From Faecalibacterium sp. (lineage in GTDB: Bacteria; Bacillota; Clostridia; Oscillospirales; Ruminococcaceae): a stretch of DNA of 19,193 nucleotides. The DNA is taken from contig JAHHRK010000021.1 in assembly GCA_020025795.1 (NCBI GenBank), positions 1 through 19,193 of the forward strand, given 5' to 3'. Shown piece by piece: positions 7,323 through 14,534 of the stretch. Every line of letters starts with the position of its first letter. Within the stretch, counting starts at the first letter, position 1. Under the pieces are notes generated by a model. That model did not search any database. It worked only from the letters and a program-made list of their open reading frames with translations, and was not told where the DNA came from. The position numbers were made by a program, and so were the translations under genes.

Positions 7323-8324
7323 ATGAAAATCGCAGTATTCGGAAGCGGCAGCTGGGGCACGGCACTGGCCATGCTGCTTTTGGAAAACGGCCACAACGTT
7401 ACCCTGTGGTCTTATCAAGAAGAACAGGCGCAGCAAATGCGCCAGACCCACGAAAATCCACTGTTACCCGGCGTACATTTGCCGGAAACTCTGGAAATCA
7501 CCAGTGATATGCATTGTGCCGCTGGATGCGGCGCTGTGGTACTGGCTACTCCTTCCTTTGCCGTTCGGTCTACTGCACACCAGCTGGCTGAATTTTTGGA
7601 CGAAGGTGCCATTCTGGTTTCGGTATCGAAAGGTATCGAAAAGGACAGTTCCCTCACCATGACCCAAATCATCGCGCAAGAAGTGGACAGCAGTCATCCT
7701 GTGGTTGCACTGTCCGGACCTTCTCACGCAGAAGAGGTTGCACGCAAGGTTCCCACCGCTGTGGTTTCCGCTTCCAAAAGCCAGCAGGCCGCCGAAACCG
7801 TGCAGGATCTGTTTATGAACGAGCATTTCCGCGTGTATGCGTCTGACGATATCCTGGGCGTAGAGCTTTCCGCTGCCTTCAAAAATATCATTGCCTTATG
7901 CGCAGGCTGCTGTGACGGTCTGGGCTTTGGTGACAACACGAAAGCAGCGCTGATTACCCGTGGCCTTACCGAAATTGCTCGTCTTGGCGAAGCGCTGGGC
8001 GGCCGCAAGGAAACCTTTGCCGGACTGACCGGTGTAGGTGATCTGATTGTCACCTGCACTTCGATGCACTCGCGCAATCGCCGCTGCGGTATTCTGATTG
8101 GCAAAGGCATGAAACCTGCACAGGCCGTGGAGGAAATCGGTGCCGTGGTCGAAGGCTACTACGCTGCCGCCAACGCCAAGAGTCTTGCCGACAAGACCAA
8201 TGTAGAAATGCCGATTTTGCAGGCAGCATACCAGGTGCTGTATCAGGATGCCGATCCCCGCCAGATGATTCTTAATCTGATGACCCGCGCCAAAAAGCAT
8301 GAAATTGAAGAAAGCTGGATTTAA
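7323..8324 (+). CDS. gpsA: Glycerol-3-phosphate dehydrogenase [NAD(P)+]
   Basis: Reduces dihydroxyacetone phosphate to sn-glycerol-3-phosphate, the backbone precursor for phospholipids; cytoplasmic. 333 residues, normal length. The Rossmann motif is GSGSWG (7-12). Other conserved motifs are VSKGIE (K103), LSGPSHAEEV (130-139), ELSAAFKNIIAL (catalytic K187), GDNTKAAL (203-210) and GLTGVGDLIVTCTS. The ATG at 7323 follows AAAGGAG by about 10 bases; in-frame upstream starts would read through the leader terminator and are rejected. It sits between two identical initiator tRNA genes and appears monocistronic. Its leader terminator suggests control by read-through. Confidence 0.97.
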   Translation: MKIAVFGSGSWGTALAMLLLENGHNVTLWSYQEEQAQQMRQTHENPLLPGVHLPETLEITSDMHCAAGCGAVVLATPSFAVRSTAHQLAEFLDEGAILVSVSKGIEKDSSLTMTQIIAQEVDSSHPVVALSGPSHAEEVARKVPTAVVSASKSQQAAETVQDLFMNEHFRVYASDDILGVELSAAFKNIIALCAGCCDGLGFGDNTKAALITRGLTEIARLGEALGGRKETFAGLTGVGDLIVTCTSMHSRNRRCGILIGKGMKPAQAVEEIGAVVEGYYAAANAKSLADKTNVEMPILQAAYQVLYQDADPRQMILNLMTRAKKHEIEESWI

Positions 8325-8348
8325 TTTTCCTGTTTTTATGAAAAAGGC

Positions 8349-8377
8349 TTGACAATCCATATTTTCCGCGATATACT
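8349..8377 (+). promoter_or_regulatory. Promoter of initiator tRNA-Met copy 2
   Basis: TTGACA (8349-8354), a 17-bp spacer and TATACT (8372-8377). A 12-bp palindrome, GCTCAGTTGAGC (8384-8395), starts at the predicted transcription start, the same position as the palindrome in copy 1 but with a different sequence. Confidence 0.88.
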
Positions 8378-8401
8378 TATTAAGCTCAGTTGAGCAAGGT
8401 A

Positions 8402-8487
<86 letters not shown>

Positions 8488-8490
<3 letters not shown>

Positions 8491-8520
8491 CAGATCATCG
8501 CAAGATGGTCTGTTTTTCTT
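8488..8520 (+). terminator. Terminator of tRNA-fMet copy 2
   Basis: AAACAGATCATC (8488-8499) pairs with GATGGTCTGTTT (8504-8515) with one G-U pair and a GCAA tetraloop, followed by TTCTT. Confidence 0.88.
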
Positions 8521-8554
8521 TTGCCAGAATTTCCCTATGCTGATTCTGGCAAAA
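8519..8554. repeat. 12-bp perfect inverted repeat between tRNA terminator and kinase promoter
   Basis: TTTTGCCAGAAT (8519-8530) is exactly complementary to ATTCTGGCAAAA (8543-8554) with a 12-base loop. No T-run follows on the strand of either neighbour, so it is not an obvious terminator. It begins right at the end of the tRNA terminator tail and ends 7 bp before the kinase -35. Confidence 0.6.
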
Positions 8555-8561
8555 GTTGAAG

Positions 8562-8590
8562 TTGAGTTTTTTCGTTTTTTTTGCTACAAT
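8562..8590 (+). promoter_or_regulatory. Predicted promoter of the PfkB-family kinase
   Basis: TTGAGT (8562-8567), a 17-bp T-rich spacer and TACAAT (8585-8590). The leader is then about 95 bases. Confidence 0.65.
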
Positions 8591-8692
8591 AAATAGCATT
8601 GAAATGAAACAGGACGTATCTGCGTGAAACATTTGTTCAGCGTTTTCCTGCAAAGCGCAGCAGATGCCGCAGAAAAGGAAAGGTAGATTATT

Positions 8693-9625
8693 GTGCCAAT
8701 TGTTGTTGTGGGCAATGTTTTTGTAGACATTAAAGGTTTTCCCGATAATAAGTATATTCCCGCCGGAAGAAACGCCGGCAGTGTCGAAACCGTGCATGGC
8801 GGCGTTGGCCGAAATGTAGCTGAGGATATTGCCAATATCGAGCTGCGCCCTCGTTTCGTCAGTATGGTGGATGACACTGCACAGGGTGCTGAGGTCATTG
8901 AAAAGCTCAACCATCACAAGGTAGATACCCGTTATGTCATTTCCGCTCCGGATGGCATGGGTATTTGGCTGGCGGTTTTTGACGGTACCGGCGATATTGC
9001 AGCGGCCATTTCCAAACGCCCCAATATGGACCCCATCGTCACACTGCTGGAAGAACACGGCGATGAGATTTTCGCAGACGCAGACAGCGTAATCGTGGAA
9101 ATCGACATGGACAAGGACATTATCAAGCAGGTATTCAAGTACGCTGAAAAGTACCACAAACCGGTATACGCCGTTGTTGCCAATATGACCATTGCTTCTC
9201 AGCGCAGAGACTTCTTCCATTCCATTGACTGCTTTGTTTGCAACGAGCAGGAAGCCGGTATGCTTTTCGTGGAGGACTTCTCCAAGCTGACCCCCGATGA
9301 GCTTTGCGAGCGCCTTTCTCAAAAGGTAATCAGCGCGCAGATTCCTTCCATGATTGTAACGATGGGCAGCCGCGGTGCTGTATACGCCAGCATGAAGGGC
9401 GAAAAGGGCACCTGCCCCGCCAAAAAGGTAGATGTACAGGACACCACCGGCGCAGGTGACGCGTTCTGTGCTGGTGCAGCTGCCGGCCTGACCTATGGCA
9501 AGAGCCTGAAGGAAGCGGTCGAAATCGGTACAACGCTGGCTTCGTCTGTTTTGAGCCTTTCCGAAAATGTCTGCCCCAGATTCCTTCCCAGCGAGCTGGG
9601 CATCCAGGTAGATATGCAGGACTAA
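8693..9625 (+). CDS. PfkB-family carbohydrate/nucleoside kinase
   Basis: ATP-dependent kinase of the ribokinase/PfkB family, 310 residues, cytoplasmic. The N-terminal signature is GGVGRNVAEDIA (36-47), and the C-terminal signature is DTTGAGDAFCAGAAAGL (250-266) with catalytic base D256. The NxxE motif is NEQE (184-187). The GGVGRN form of motif 1 resembles pseudouridine kinases (PsuK), but no pseudouridine glycosidase gene lies nearby, so the substrate is open. It starts with GTG at 8693, about 9 bases after AAGGAAAGG; no better start exists in frame. It has its own promoter. A weak hairpin follows it, and an AraC regulator lies downstream on the same strand. Confidence 0.9.
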   Translation: MPIVVVGNVFVDIKGFPDNKYIPAGRNAGSVETVHGGVGRNVAEDIANIELRPRFVSMVDDTAQGAEVIEKLNHHKVDTRYVISAPDGMGIWLAVFDGTGDIAAAISKRPNMDPIVTLLEEHGDEIFADADSVIVEIDMDKDIIKQVFKYAEKYHKPVYAVVANMTIASQRRDFFHSIDCFVCNEQEAGMLFVEDFSKLTPDELCERLSQKVISAQIPSMIVTMGSRGAVYASMKGEKGTCPAKKVDVQDTTGAGDAFCAGAAAGLTYGKSLKEAVEIGTTLASSVLSLSENVCPRFLPSELGIQVDMQD

Positions 9626-9656
9626 ACCTCTGCAACTGCTTTTTATAAACAAGTTT

Positions 9657-9700
9657 CCCCTGACGCAACAAGCAGATTACGCTGCATCAGGGGGCTTTCT
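9657..9700 (+). terminator. Probable terminator of the kinase gene
   Basis: CCCCTGA (9657-9663) pairs with TCAGGGG (9687-9693), extended by GCA/TGC across one mismatch, with a 15-base loop. The following tail GCTTTCTATATT is only moderately T-rich. Confidence 0.5.
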
Positions 9701-9724
9701 ATATTCAGAAAGAAAAACACGACA

Positions 9725-9758
9725 CCGGCCTTTTCCATCGTGGAACCGGCTGCTTTTT
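9725..9758 (+). terminator. Terminator-like hairpin just before the AraC ribosome binding site
   Basis: TTCCA (9733-9737) pairs with TGGAA (9741-9745), flanked by CCGG (9725-9728) and CCGG (9746-9749) with a 4-base bulge. TTTTT follows at 9754-9758. CACGA (9718-9722) with TCGTG (9738-9742) would form a competing stem. It lies only 13 bases before the AGGAG of the regulator gene. Confidence 0.4.
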
Positions 9759-9780
9759 CGATTTGTTGACAGGAGATTTC

Positions 9781-10659
9781 ATGGCCAGATATTTCAATTC
9801 CAGTGATAAATGCAAGCCGCTGGTTTCCGACGATCTCAGCGAGTTCCTCGAGCAGCTTTCTTTTCACGTGAACAGCGTCGGAACCTGGAAATGTGAAAAA
9901 AAGACCGTCGCAAACTATACCATCAACGACGTTGAATTTATTTTCTACACCTCCGGTGAAAGCACTACAACCATCCTGGGCGCAAAACACACCTGCCATG
10001 CCAATGACTTTATGGTGTTGCAGCCCATGCAGCTCTACACCTCGGAAAGTGCTGATGCTATGAAAACCGAATATCAATTCATCCACTTTGAGGTGCAGCC
10101 CATCCGCTACCTGGAGCCTTTTCTGGATTACTTTCACTCTGCTGTCACCCATGTGCAAAATCCGGAACGCGTACTGCGTTTGATTCAGATGATTCAGTGT
10201 GAAGTCAAAGCCATGGAACCGGGATATGTCAGCAATATCAACGCACTGATCAAACTGCTTTCCGTTGAAGTGATTCGTGGCCAGACAGCCAACCTGAATT
10301 CCAAACCGGCTGTTACTTCCGTGCATACTTCGGCAACGGAATTGTTCGTGGATCAGTGCATCGCCTACATTGGAAACAACCTGAAAGGCGATTGCTCGGT
10401 GCAAAAGCTAAGCCAGCATTTTTCCGTGTCCAGCAATTACATCTACAAATCCTTTATGAAGGTACTGAACGAATCGCCCAGCCGTTATGTGACACGAATG
10501 CGAATGTTCCGTGCAAAATCTTTGCTTTTAACCGATTTGTTTACCATCGAGGAGGTTGCCGAAGAGGTCGGCTACACTTCCCTGGCACACTTTTCCAAAG
10601 TATTCAAAGAGAACAATGATTGCAGCCCCAGCGAATATCGCAAACAAAATCAGATATAA
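9781..10659 (+). CDS. AraC-family transcriptional regulator
   Basis: DNA-binding regulator of 292 residues. Residues 1 to about 185 form a cupin-like sensing region; TSGESTTTILGAKHTCHANDFMVL resembles the AraC_binding jelly roll. Residues from about 208 to the end hold the double helix-turn-helix: SVQKLSQHFSVSSNYIYKSF, then TIEEVAEEVGYTSLAHFSKVF and SPSEYRK. The ATG at 9781 follows AGGAG by 5 bases; an in-frame TTG six codons upstream lacks a site. It converges on the flavin reductase gene across a shared terminator, so that gene is a possible but unproven target. The effector is not recognisable. Confidence 0.9.
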   Translation: MARYFNSSDKCKPLVSDDLSEFLEQLSFHVNSVGTWKCEKKTVANYTINDVEFIFYTSGESTTTILGAKHTCHANDFMVLQPMQLYTSESADAMKTEYQFIHFEVQPIRYLEPFLDYFHSAVTHVQNPERVLRLIQMIQCEVKAMEPGYVSNINALIKLLSVEVIRGQTANLNSKPAVTSVHTSATELFVDQCIAYIGNNLKGDCSVQKLSQHFSVSSNYIYKSFMKVLNESPSRYVTRMRMFRAKSLLLTDLFTIEEVAEEVGYTSLAHFSKVFKENNDCSPSEYRKQNQI

Positions 10660-10694
10660 AAAAGCCCCGAATGGTTCGCCATTCGGGGCTTTTT
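10659..10694. terminator. Bidirectional terminator between AraC regulator and flavin reductase
   Basis: A 16-bp perfect stem, AAAAAGCCCCGAATGG (10659-10674) with CCATTCGGGGCTTTTT's first 16 bases (10679-10694), and a TTCG tetraloop. T-runs on both strands serve the two convergent genes. Confidence 0.95.
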
Positions 10695-10716
10695 CTTGTT
10701 TTATGTATCTCGCAGA

Positions 10717-12558
10717 TTACTTTGCTGCCTGCTTCAGGCACTCAGCAACTGCATCCATGATACGGCCGCTGCTCAGGGTAGCGCCAGTGTAAGCGTCTAC
10801 ATCCACAGAGTTTTCTGCCACGATAGTGCTGGGGATATTCTCCAGAGCACCCTTTGCCACAGCTTCGGTCTCGTGCTGTTCCACGATCTCGACATTTGCG
10901 ATCTTGCCGTCTGCAATGGTGGTCTTAACGGTCATGTCGCCTTCCTGGCCCTTAACGGTAGCGGTGTACTCGCCATCGTTCAGTGCGGTGCTCATGTCAA
11001 AGCGAGCTGCCTTTTCCGGAGCAGCTTCTTCCGTCTTGCCGGCGGGAGAAGGACGCTTTTCGTTGCCCAGGATGTAATCAGCAGCGCTTTCGCCTGCGAT
11101 ACGGCCCCAGGTCAGAGCATTGGAAATGGTAAAGCCCATGTATGCAGAGTTTGCAGATGCTTCGCCTGCAACGTACAGGCCTTCGATGGTAGAACCGTCT
11201 GCACGGATCACTTCTGCCCACTCGTTACGAGCAACGCCACCGTAGGTGATGATCTCGCAAGGAACAACTGCAACTGCAATGTAGGGAGCCTTCAGCTGGG
11301 TCAGGCCCTGGTCAGGAGTGCGCTTGAACTGAGCATCGAAGCCCTCCTCAGCAGCCTTGTTGTAGCTGTTGATGGTCTCATTCAGCGCAGCTGCATCCAC
11401 GCCGATCTTCTCAGCCAGCTCATCAATGGTGTCAGCCTTGATGTACTCCATTTCAGAAGCACGGGGAGTCTTGTTCTCGGTAACGGTTGCTTCGTCAGCG
11501 ATTGCCCAAATGTAGCCCTTGCCATCCTTGTGCATCTGGTCGAAGATGGGACGGTTCAGGTTCTGGGACATGTAGCCCTGGTCACGCTCGTTCATGAAGC
11601 GCTTGCCCTCTGCGCCGACAAAAACCAGGTTGGGGGTCTTGCTAATCAGGCCGGAAACGTTCGCACTGCCGGAAGTACCGTTGTGCTCAGACATGATCTC
11701 GTAGTCCTTCAGAACTGCCATCAGGTGATCAGTATGGGTCAGAGCAGCACCGATATTGCTTGCCATAACCAGGCCGTCGCCGGTGCAGGAGCCAAAACCG
11801 ATACCGTAGGTACCCTTGTACTCAGGGTCCAGGCGAGCAGTCAGCTCGGGGTTGTTTGCGTAGCCGCCGGTAGCAATCATGATTGCCTTAGCGCCGATGG
11901 TCATTTCGCCATCCTTGGTGTTGCACTTCACAGCAACAGCCTTGCCGGTTTCATCGGTGAGAATCTGGATAGCTGTGGTATCGGTCATAACTTCGATGCC
12001 AGCCTTGTCCAGTGCAGCCTGGAAGGGCTCACGCATACCTTCGCCAGCGCCTTCTACAACGTGCATCATTTCCAGCGGACCGTAGCCAACCAGAACGTCG
12101 CTCTTGAAAGGCATTGCCAGGCGATCGACCAGCCAGTCGATGGTCTGACCGCTGCGGCCGACGGTGACCTTTGCCAGGTCGGTATCCAGACGGTAGCTTG
12201 CGTTGTGCATCAGGTTTGCGTACATTTCGTCAAAGTTGGTGGGAACGGAAGGCTCTGCCTTCTGTACCTTGGAATCAAAACCAGCGATCATACCCTGCGA
12301 GATAAAGGTAGTACCGCCGATCTGACCCAGCTTTTCCACGACCAGAACGTCTTCCACGCCCTTGTCGCTTGCTTCGATAGCAGCTGCCAGGCCTGCGCCG
12401 CCGCCGCCAATTACCAGGAAGTCTACTTCCTTATCATACTTTGCAGCTTCAGCGTTATTCTTTTCAGCTGCAACATTACTGGAAGATCCGCCGGCACAGC
12501 CGGTGATCATCGTCAGCATCAGTACCAATACCAATGCCATGCTTACAAATTTCTTCAT
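10717..12558 (-). CDS. Lipoprotein flavin reductase: FAD (fumarate reductase-type) domain plus C-terminal FMN-binding domain
   Basis: 613 residues from the ATG at 12558, six bases after AAGGAGG; an ATG nine codons upstream lacks a site. Residues 1-20 are a lipoprotein signal peptide with lipobox ITGC (lipidated C21), so the enzyme should sit on the outer face of the membrane. A Ser/Ala-rich linker leads to the FAD domain with VIGGGGAG (49-56), VVEKLGQIGGTT and the IATGGYANN segment. The C-terminal FMN_bind domain (about 525-613) ends with DAYTGAT (588-594), the motif to which ApbE attaches FMN, here on T594. Flavinylated extracellular reductases of this type reduce fumarate, urocanate or other enoates as terminal electron acceptors. 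The usual substrate-site segments HTMGG and RLGGNAL are replaced by ITYGG and TISNALTWGR, so the substrate cannot be named. ApbE and an electron donor are not in the window. Confidence 0.9.
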   Translation of the reverse strand: MKKFVSMALVLVLMLTMITGCAGGSSSNVAAEKNNAEAAKYDKEVDFLVIGGGGAGLAAAIEASDKGVEDVLVVEKLGQIGGTTFISQGMIAGFDSKVQKAEPSVPTNFDEMYANLMHNASYRLDTDLAKVTVGRSGQTIDWLVDRLAMPFKSDVLVGYGPLEMMHVVEGAGEGMREPFQAALDKAGIEVMTDTTAIQILTDETGKAVAVKCNTKDGEMTIGAKAIMIATGGYANNPELTARLDPEYKGTYGIGFGSCTGDGLVMASNIGAALTHTDHLMAVLKDYEIMSEHNGTSGSANVSGLISKTPNLVFVGAEGKRFMNERDQGYMSQNLNRPIFDQMHKDGKGYIWAIADEATVTENKTPRASEMEYIKADTIDELAEKIGVDAAALNETINSYNKAAEEGFDAQFKRTPDQGLTQLKAPYIAVAVVPCEIITYGGVARNEWAEVIRADGSTIEGLYVAGEASANSAYMGFTISNALTWGRIAGESAADYILGNEKRPSPAGKTEEAAPEKAARFDMSTALNDGEYTATVKGQEGDMTVKTTIADGKIANVEIVEQHETEAVAKGALENIPSTIVAENSVDVDAYTGATLSSGRIMDAVAECLKQAAK

Positions 12559-12587
12559 GTTTTGCCTCCTTTTTTGATGCGCCACAA

Positions 12588-12603
12588 TGATAACATTTTA
12601 TCA
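12588..12603. promoter_or_regulatory. Palindrome upstream of the flavin reductase
   Basis: TGATAACATTTTATCA is a perfect 6-bp inverted repeat with a 4-bp spacer, 15-20 bp upstream of the reductase ribosome binding site. Position and symmetry suit an operator; the factor is unknown. Confidence 0.4.
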
Positions 12604-12625
12604 AGCATCTGTCTTGCAGTTATCG

Positions 12626-12653
12626 TTCGACTATTTGCATATTTCGATATAAT
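12626..12653 (+). promoter_or_regulatory. Possible + strand promoter in the reductase/cardiolipin synthase intergenic region
   Basis: A perfect TATAAT (12648-12653) lies 16 bp after TTCGAC (12626-12631). It points toward the + strand terminator at 12739-12787 with no coding gene between. Confidence 0.35.
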
Positions 12654-12679
12654 TGCGGTAAATTTAAGTTTTTTTGCTT

Positions 12680-12694
12680 ATTTCGAGACGAAAT
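12680..12694. promoter_or_regulatory. ATTTCG-N3-CGAAAT inverted repeat upstream of the flavin reductase
   Basis: ATTTCGAGACGAAAT is a perfect 6-bp inverted repeat. The half-site ATTTCGA recurs at 12641-12647, and TTCGATTT/AAATCGAA recurs in the cardiolipin synthase promoter at 14358-14393. An adjacent AT-only palindrome, ATTTATATAAAT (12693-12704), may be incidental. Confidence 0.35.
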
Positions 12695-12738
12695 TTATAT
12701 AAATCCGCTCTCTTTTCATATTTTTCCGGTTATAACGC

Positions 12739-12787
12739 ACAAGAGGCATCGGTCCTCAATGAAACCGATGCCTCTTGTTTTCATTTT
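12739..12787 (+). terminator. Strong hairpin with a T-rich tail on the + strand
   Basis: A 15-bp perfect stem, ACAAGAGGCATCGGT (12739-12753) with ACCGATGCCTCTTGT (12764-12778), has a 10-base loop. On the + strand the tail is TTTCATTTTT. On the minus strand, where cardiolipin synthase ends, the hairpin is followed by GCGTTATAACC, with no U-run. It therefore terminates best in the + direction but may also form the 3' end of the cardiolipin synthase mRNA. Confidence 0.7.
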
Positions 12788-12790
12788 TCT

Positions 12791-14317
12791 TTACATCATC
12801 GGACTGACCAGACGCAAAACATCATCAAACAGACGTCCCCAGAATGTATCCTTGCAGTCCTGCATCGTTACCCGGTGGCTCTGTTGATCGTATACATTCA
12901 GAAAATCCTTTTTGATGTCCCGCAGAATACTGCCACCCTGAAACAAAACGCCATCCTCAAAATGAAGATACAGACTGCGGTAATCCAGATTGATGGTGCC
13001 CACCATACCAATGCAATCGTCGCTCATGATGCCTTTTGCGTGCAAAAAGCCTGGCGTATAGGTATAAATCTTAACACCTGCCCGCAGCAGCGGCGAAAAA
13101 TAGGAGCGCGTCAGCCGATACACCAGCGGCTTATCCGGAATACCCGGTACGCCGATCCGCACGTCCACGCCTCGCTTGGCTGCCAGGCTCAACGCCACCA
13201 TCATTTCATGGTCGATAATCAGGTACGGAGTAAAGATATATACATAATTCACCGCCTGTGCCAATATGTCTAAATACAGACCTTCTGCCACAAGCTCATC
13301 ATCCAGCGGACTTTCCCCGAACGGCTGTACAATGCCGTCGCTCTGGGGCATCCGTGCGCCATGTGCGCTGGGATGATAGGTATGGAAGCTGTCATCCGTC
13401 GGGTCGAATGCGTTCCACGTCTGCAAAAACAGCACCGTCAGATTCCACACCGCTGCACCTTCCAGACGAACTGCCGTATCCTTCCAATAACCGAAACGCT
13501 GTTTTTTGTTAATATACTCATCCGCAATATTGATGCCGCCGGTATATCCCACTACGCCATCCACCACGGTAATTTTTCGGTGATCCCGATGATTCATTAC
13601 AATCGCCAGCAACGGTTGGGCCGGATTAAATGGAATACAGCGAATCCCATTTTCCCGCAGCTGCTCCGCCAGATGCGTAGGCGCACCCATAGAACTGCCG
13701 ATATCATCATAAATCACACGCACCTCAACGCCCTTCGCCGCTTTGCGTTTTAAGATGTCAAATACTTTCTGCCACAGTGCGCCTTCGGAAATGATGAAAT
13801 ATTCCAGAAAAATAAAGTGCTGCGCGTTTTCCAAGTCCTCCAGCATAGCTGCAAAAGCATCTTCGCCGGTTGGATAGTATTTACTCTGTGTGTTTTCCGC
13901 AGCAGGGCTTGGACTGTAATTGGTCAAATACCGGCTCAATGCCCGCCTGCGCGGCGGAATTTTGTCTTCAATATGCTCCGGCTGCGCCAATGCCGCTAAA
14001 TGCTTTTGCTTAACCTGTTCCATACAGCGCCGCATTTCTCTGCCGGGGCGCTTATCACCAAACAGCAGGTACAGCGCACCGCCCAGCAGCGGCAGCATAC
14101 AGCACAATAGAATCCATGCAATTTTGTAAGCAGGCGTCAGCTCCTTGCGAATCAGGTAAAGTACCATCAACGCACTTAACAGATTCAGACCCATCTGAAT
14201 CACTGCCTGGTACTCAGCCAAACCAAAGAACAGTTCGCACAAGCAAATCATCTGCAAAATGACCAGCACTGCCACCATGCAGATTCGATTAGTCAGAATG
14301 TGATACAGCTTCTTCAT
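12791..14317 (-). CDS. cls: Cardiolipin synthase, phospholipase D type
   Basis: Joins two phosphatidylglycerol molecules into cardiolipin and glycerol at the cytoplasmic membrane. 508 residues, the usual size for bacterial Cls. Two N-terminal membrane helices (about 13-32 and 36-56) and a third hydrophobic stretch (66-86) come first. The two HKD active-site motifs follow: HRKITVVD (H246, K248, D253) and HAKGIMSD (H426, K428, D433). The ATG at 14317 follows GGAGG by 6 bases; an ATG 21 codons upstream would overlap the promoter. It is transcribed alone from an extended -10 promoter. It shares TTCGATTT-like motifs upstream with the reductase gene. Confidence 0.94.
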   Translation of the reverse strand: MKKLYHILTNRICMVAVLVILQMICLCELFFGLAEYQAVIQMGLNLLSALMVLYLIRKELTPAYKIAWILLCCMLPLLGGALYLLFGDKRPGREMRRCMEQVKQKHLAALAQPEHIEDKIPPRRRALSRYLTNYSPSPAAENTQSKYYPTGEDAFAAMLEDLENAQHFIFLEYFIISEGALWQKVFDILKRKAAKGVEVRVIYDDIGSSMGAPTHLAEQLRENGIRCIPFNPAQPLLAIVMNHRDHRKITVVDGVVGYTGGINIADEYINKKQRFGYWKDTAVRLEGAAVWNLTVLFLQTWNAFDPTDDSFHTYHPSAHGARMPQSDGIVQPFGESPLDDELVAEGLYLDILAQAVNYVYIFTPYLIIDHEMMVALSLAAKRGVDVRIGVPGIPDKPLVYRLTRSYFSPLLRAGVKIYTYTPGFLHAKGIMSDDCIGMVGTINLDYRSLYLHFEDGVLFQGGSILRDIKKDFLNVYDQQSHRVTMQDCKDTFWGRLFDDVLRLVSPMM

Positions 14318-14347
14318 GTGCCGCCTCCCCACTGCCGAATTTTCTTT

Positions 14348-14356
14348 AGTATACCA
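14348..14356 (-). promoter_or_regulatory. Extended -10 promoter of cardiolipin synthase
   Basis: On the minus strand TGGTATACT (14356-14348) is an extended -10 element. No good -35 lies at 16-18 bp, consistent with reliance on the TG extension or on an activator. Confidence 0.55.
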
Positions 14357-14357
14357 C

Positions 14358-14393
14358 AAATCGAAATGCGCAGACAGCAAAAAACTTCGATTT
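14358..14393. promoter_or_regulatory. Spaced 8-bp inverted repeat AAATCGAA ... TTCGATTT upstream of cls
   Basis: AAATCGAA (14358-14365) and TTCGATTT (14386-14393) are exact inverted copies 20 bp apart. They cover the -35 region where a good hexamer is lacking. A regulator binding here is inferred. Confidence 0.4.
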
Positions 14394-14417
14394 CATGCCA
14401 GCGCTCTGCATAAAATA

Positions 14418-14454
14418 AAAGCCCCGACGTGATTTTTCATCACATCGGGGCTTT
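14418..14454. terminator. Terminator of the rhamnose operon
   Basis: A 16-bp stem with one C-A mismatch (14418-14433 with 14439-14454) and a 5-base loop. On the minus strand it is followed by TATTTTAT after GGGGCTTT. It separates the 56-residue gene from the cls promoter. The interval 14455-14534 between that gene and the terminator holds nothing I recognise. Confidence 0.85.
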
Positions 14455-14534
14455 GTTCGTATGGTACAGAGCACACGGTTTTTCCTGGCCGGAATCTCCG
14501 TCGTGCCGTTTCTTTATTTGGTGCAAAAGAGTGC

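Larger units (their letters stand above)
12660..12787 (+). ncRNA. Candidate small RNA (promoter-terminator unit without a gene)
   Basis: The interval runs from the predicted start after TATAAT at 12648-12653 to the T-tail of a strong + strand terminator. It holds no ribosome binding site with a plausible reading frame. Existence is inferred only from these flanking signals. Confidence 0.25.

Noticed and set aside
12693..12704. Perfect palindrome ATTTATATAAAT as an operator
   Set aside because: It is composed only of A and T in an AT-rich spacer, so chance occurrence is plausible; mentioned only as context for the adjacent dyad.
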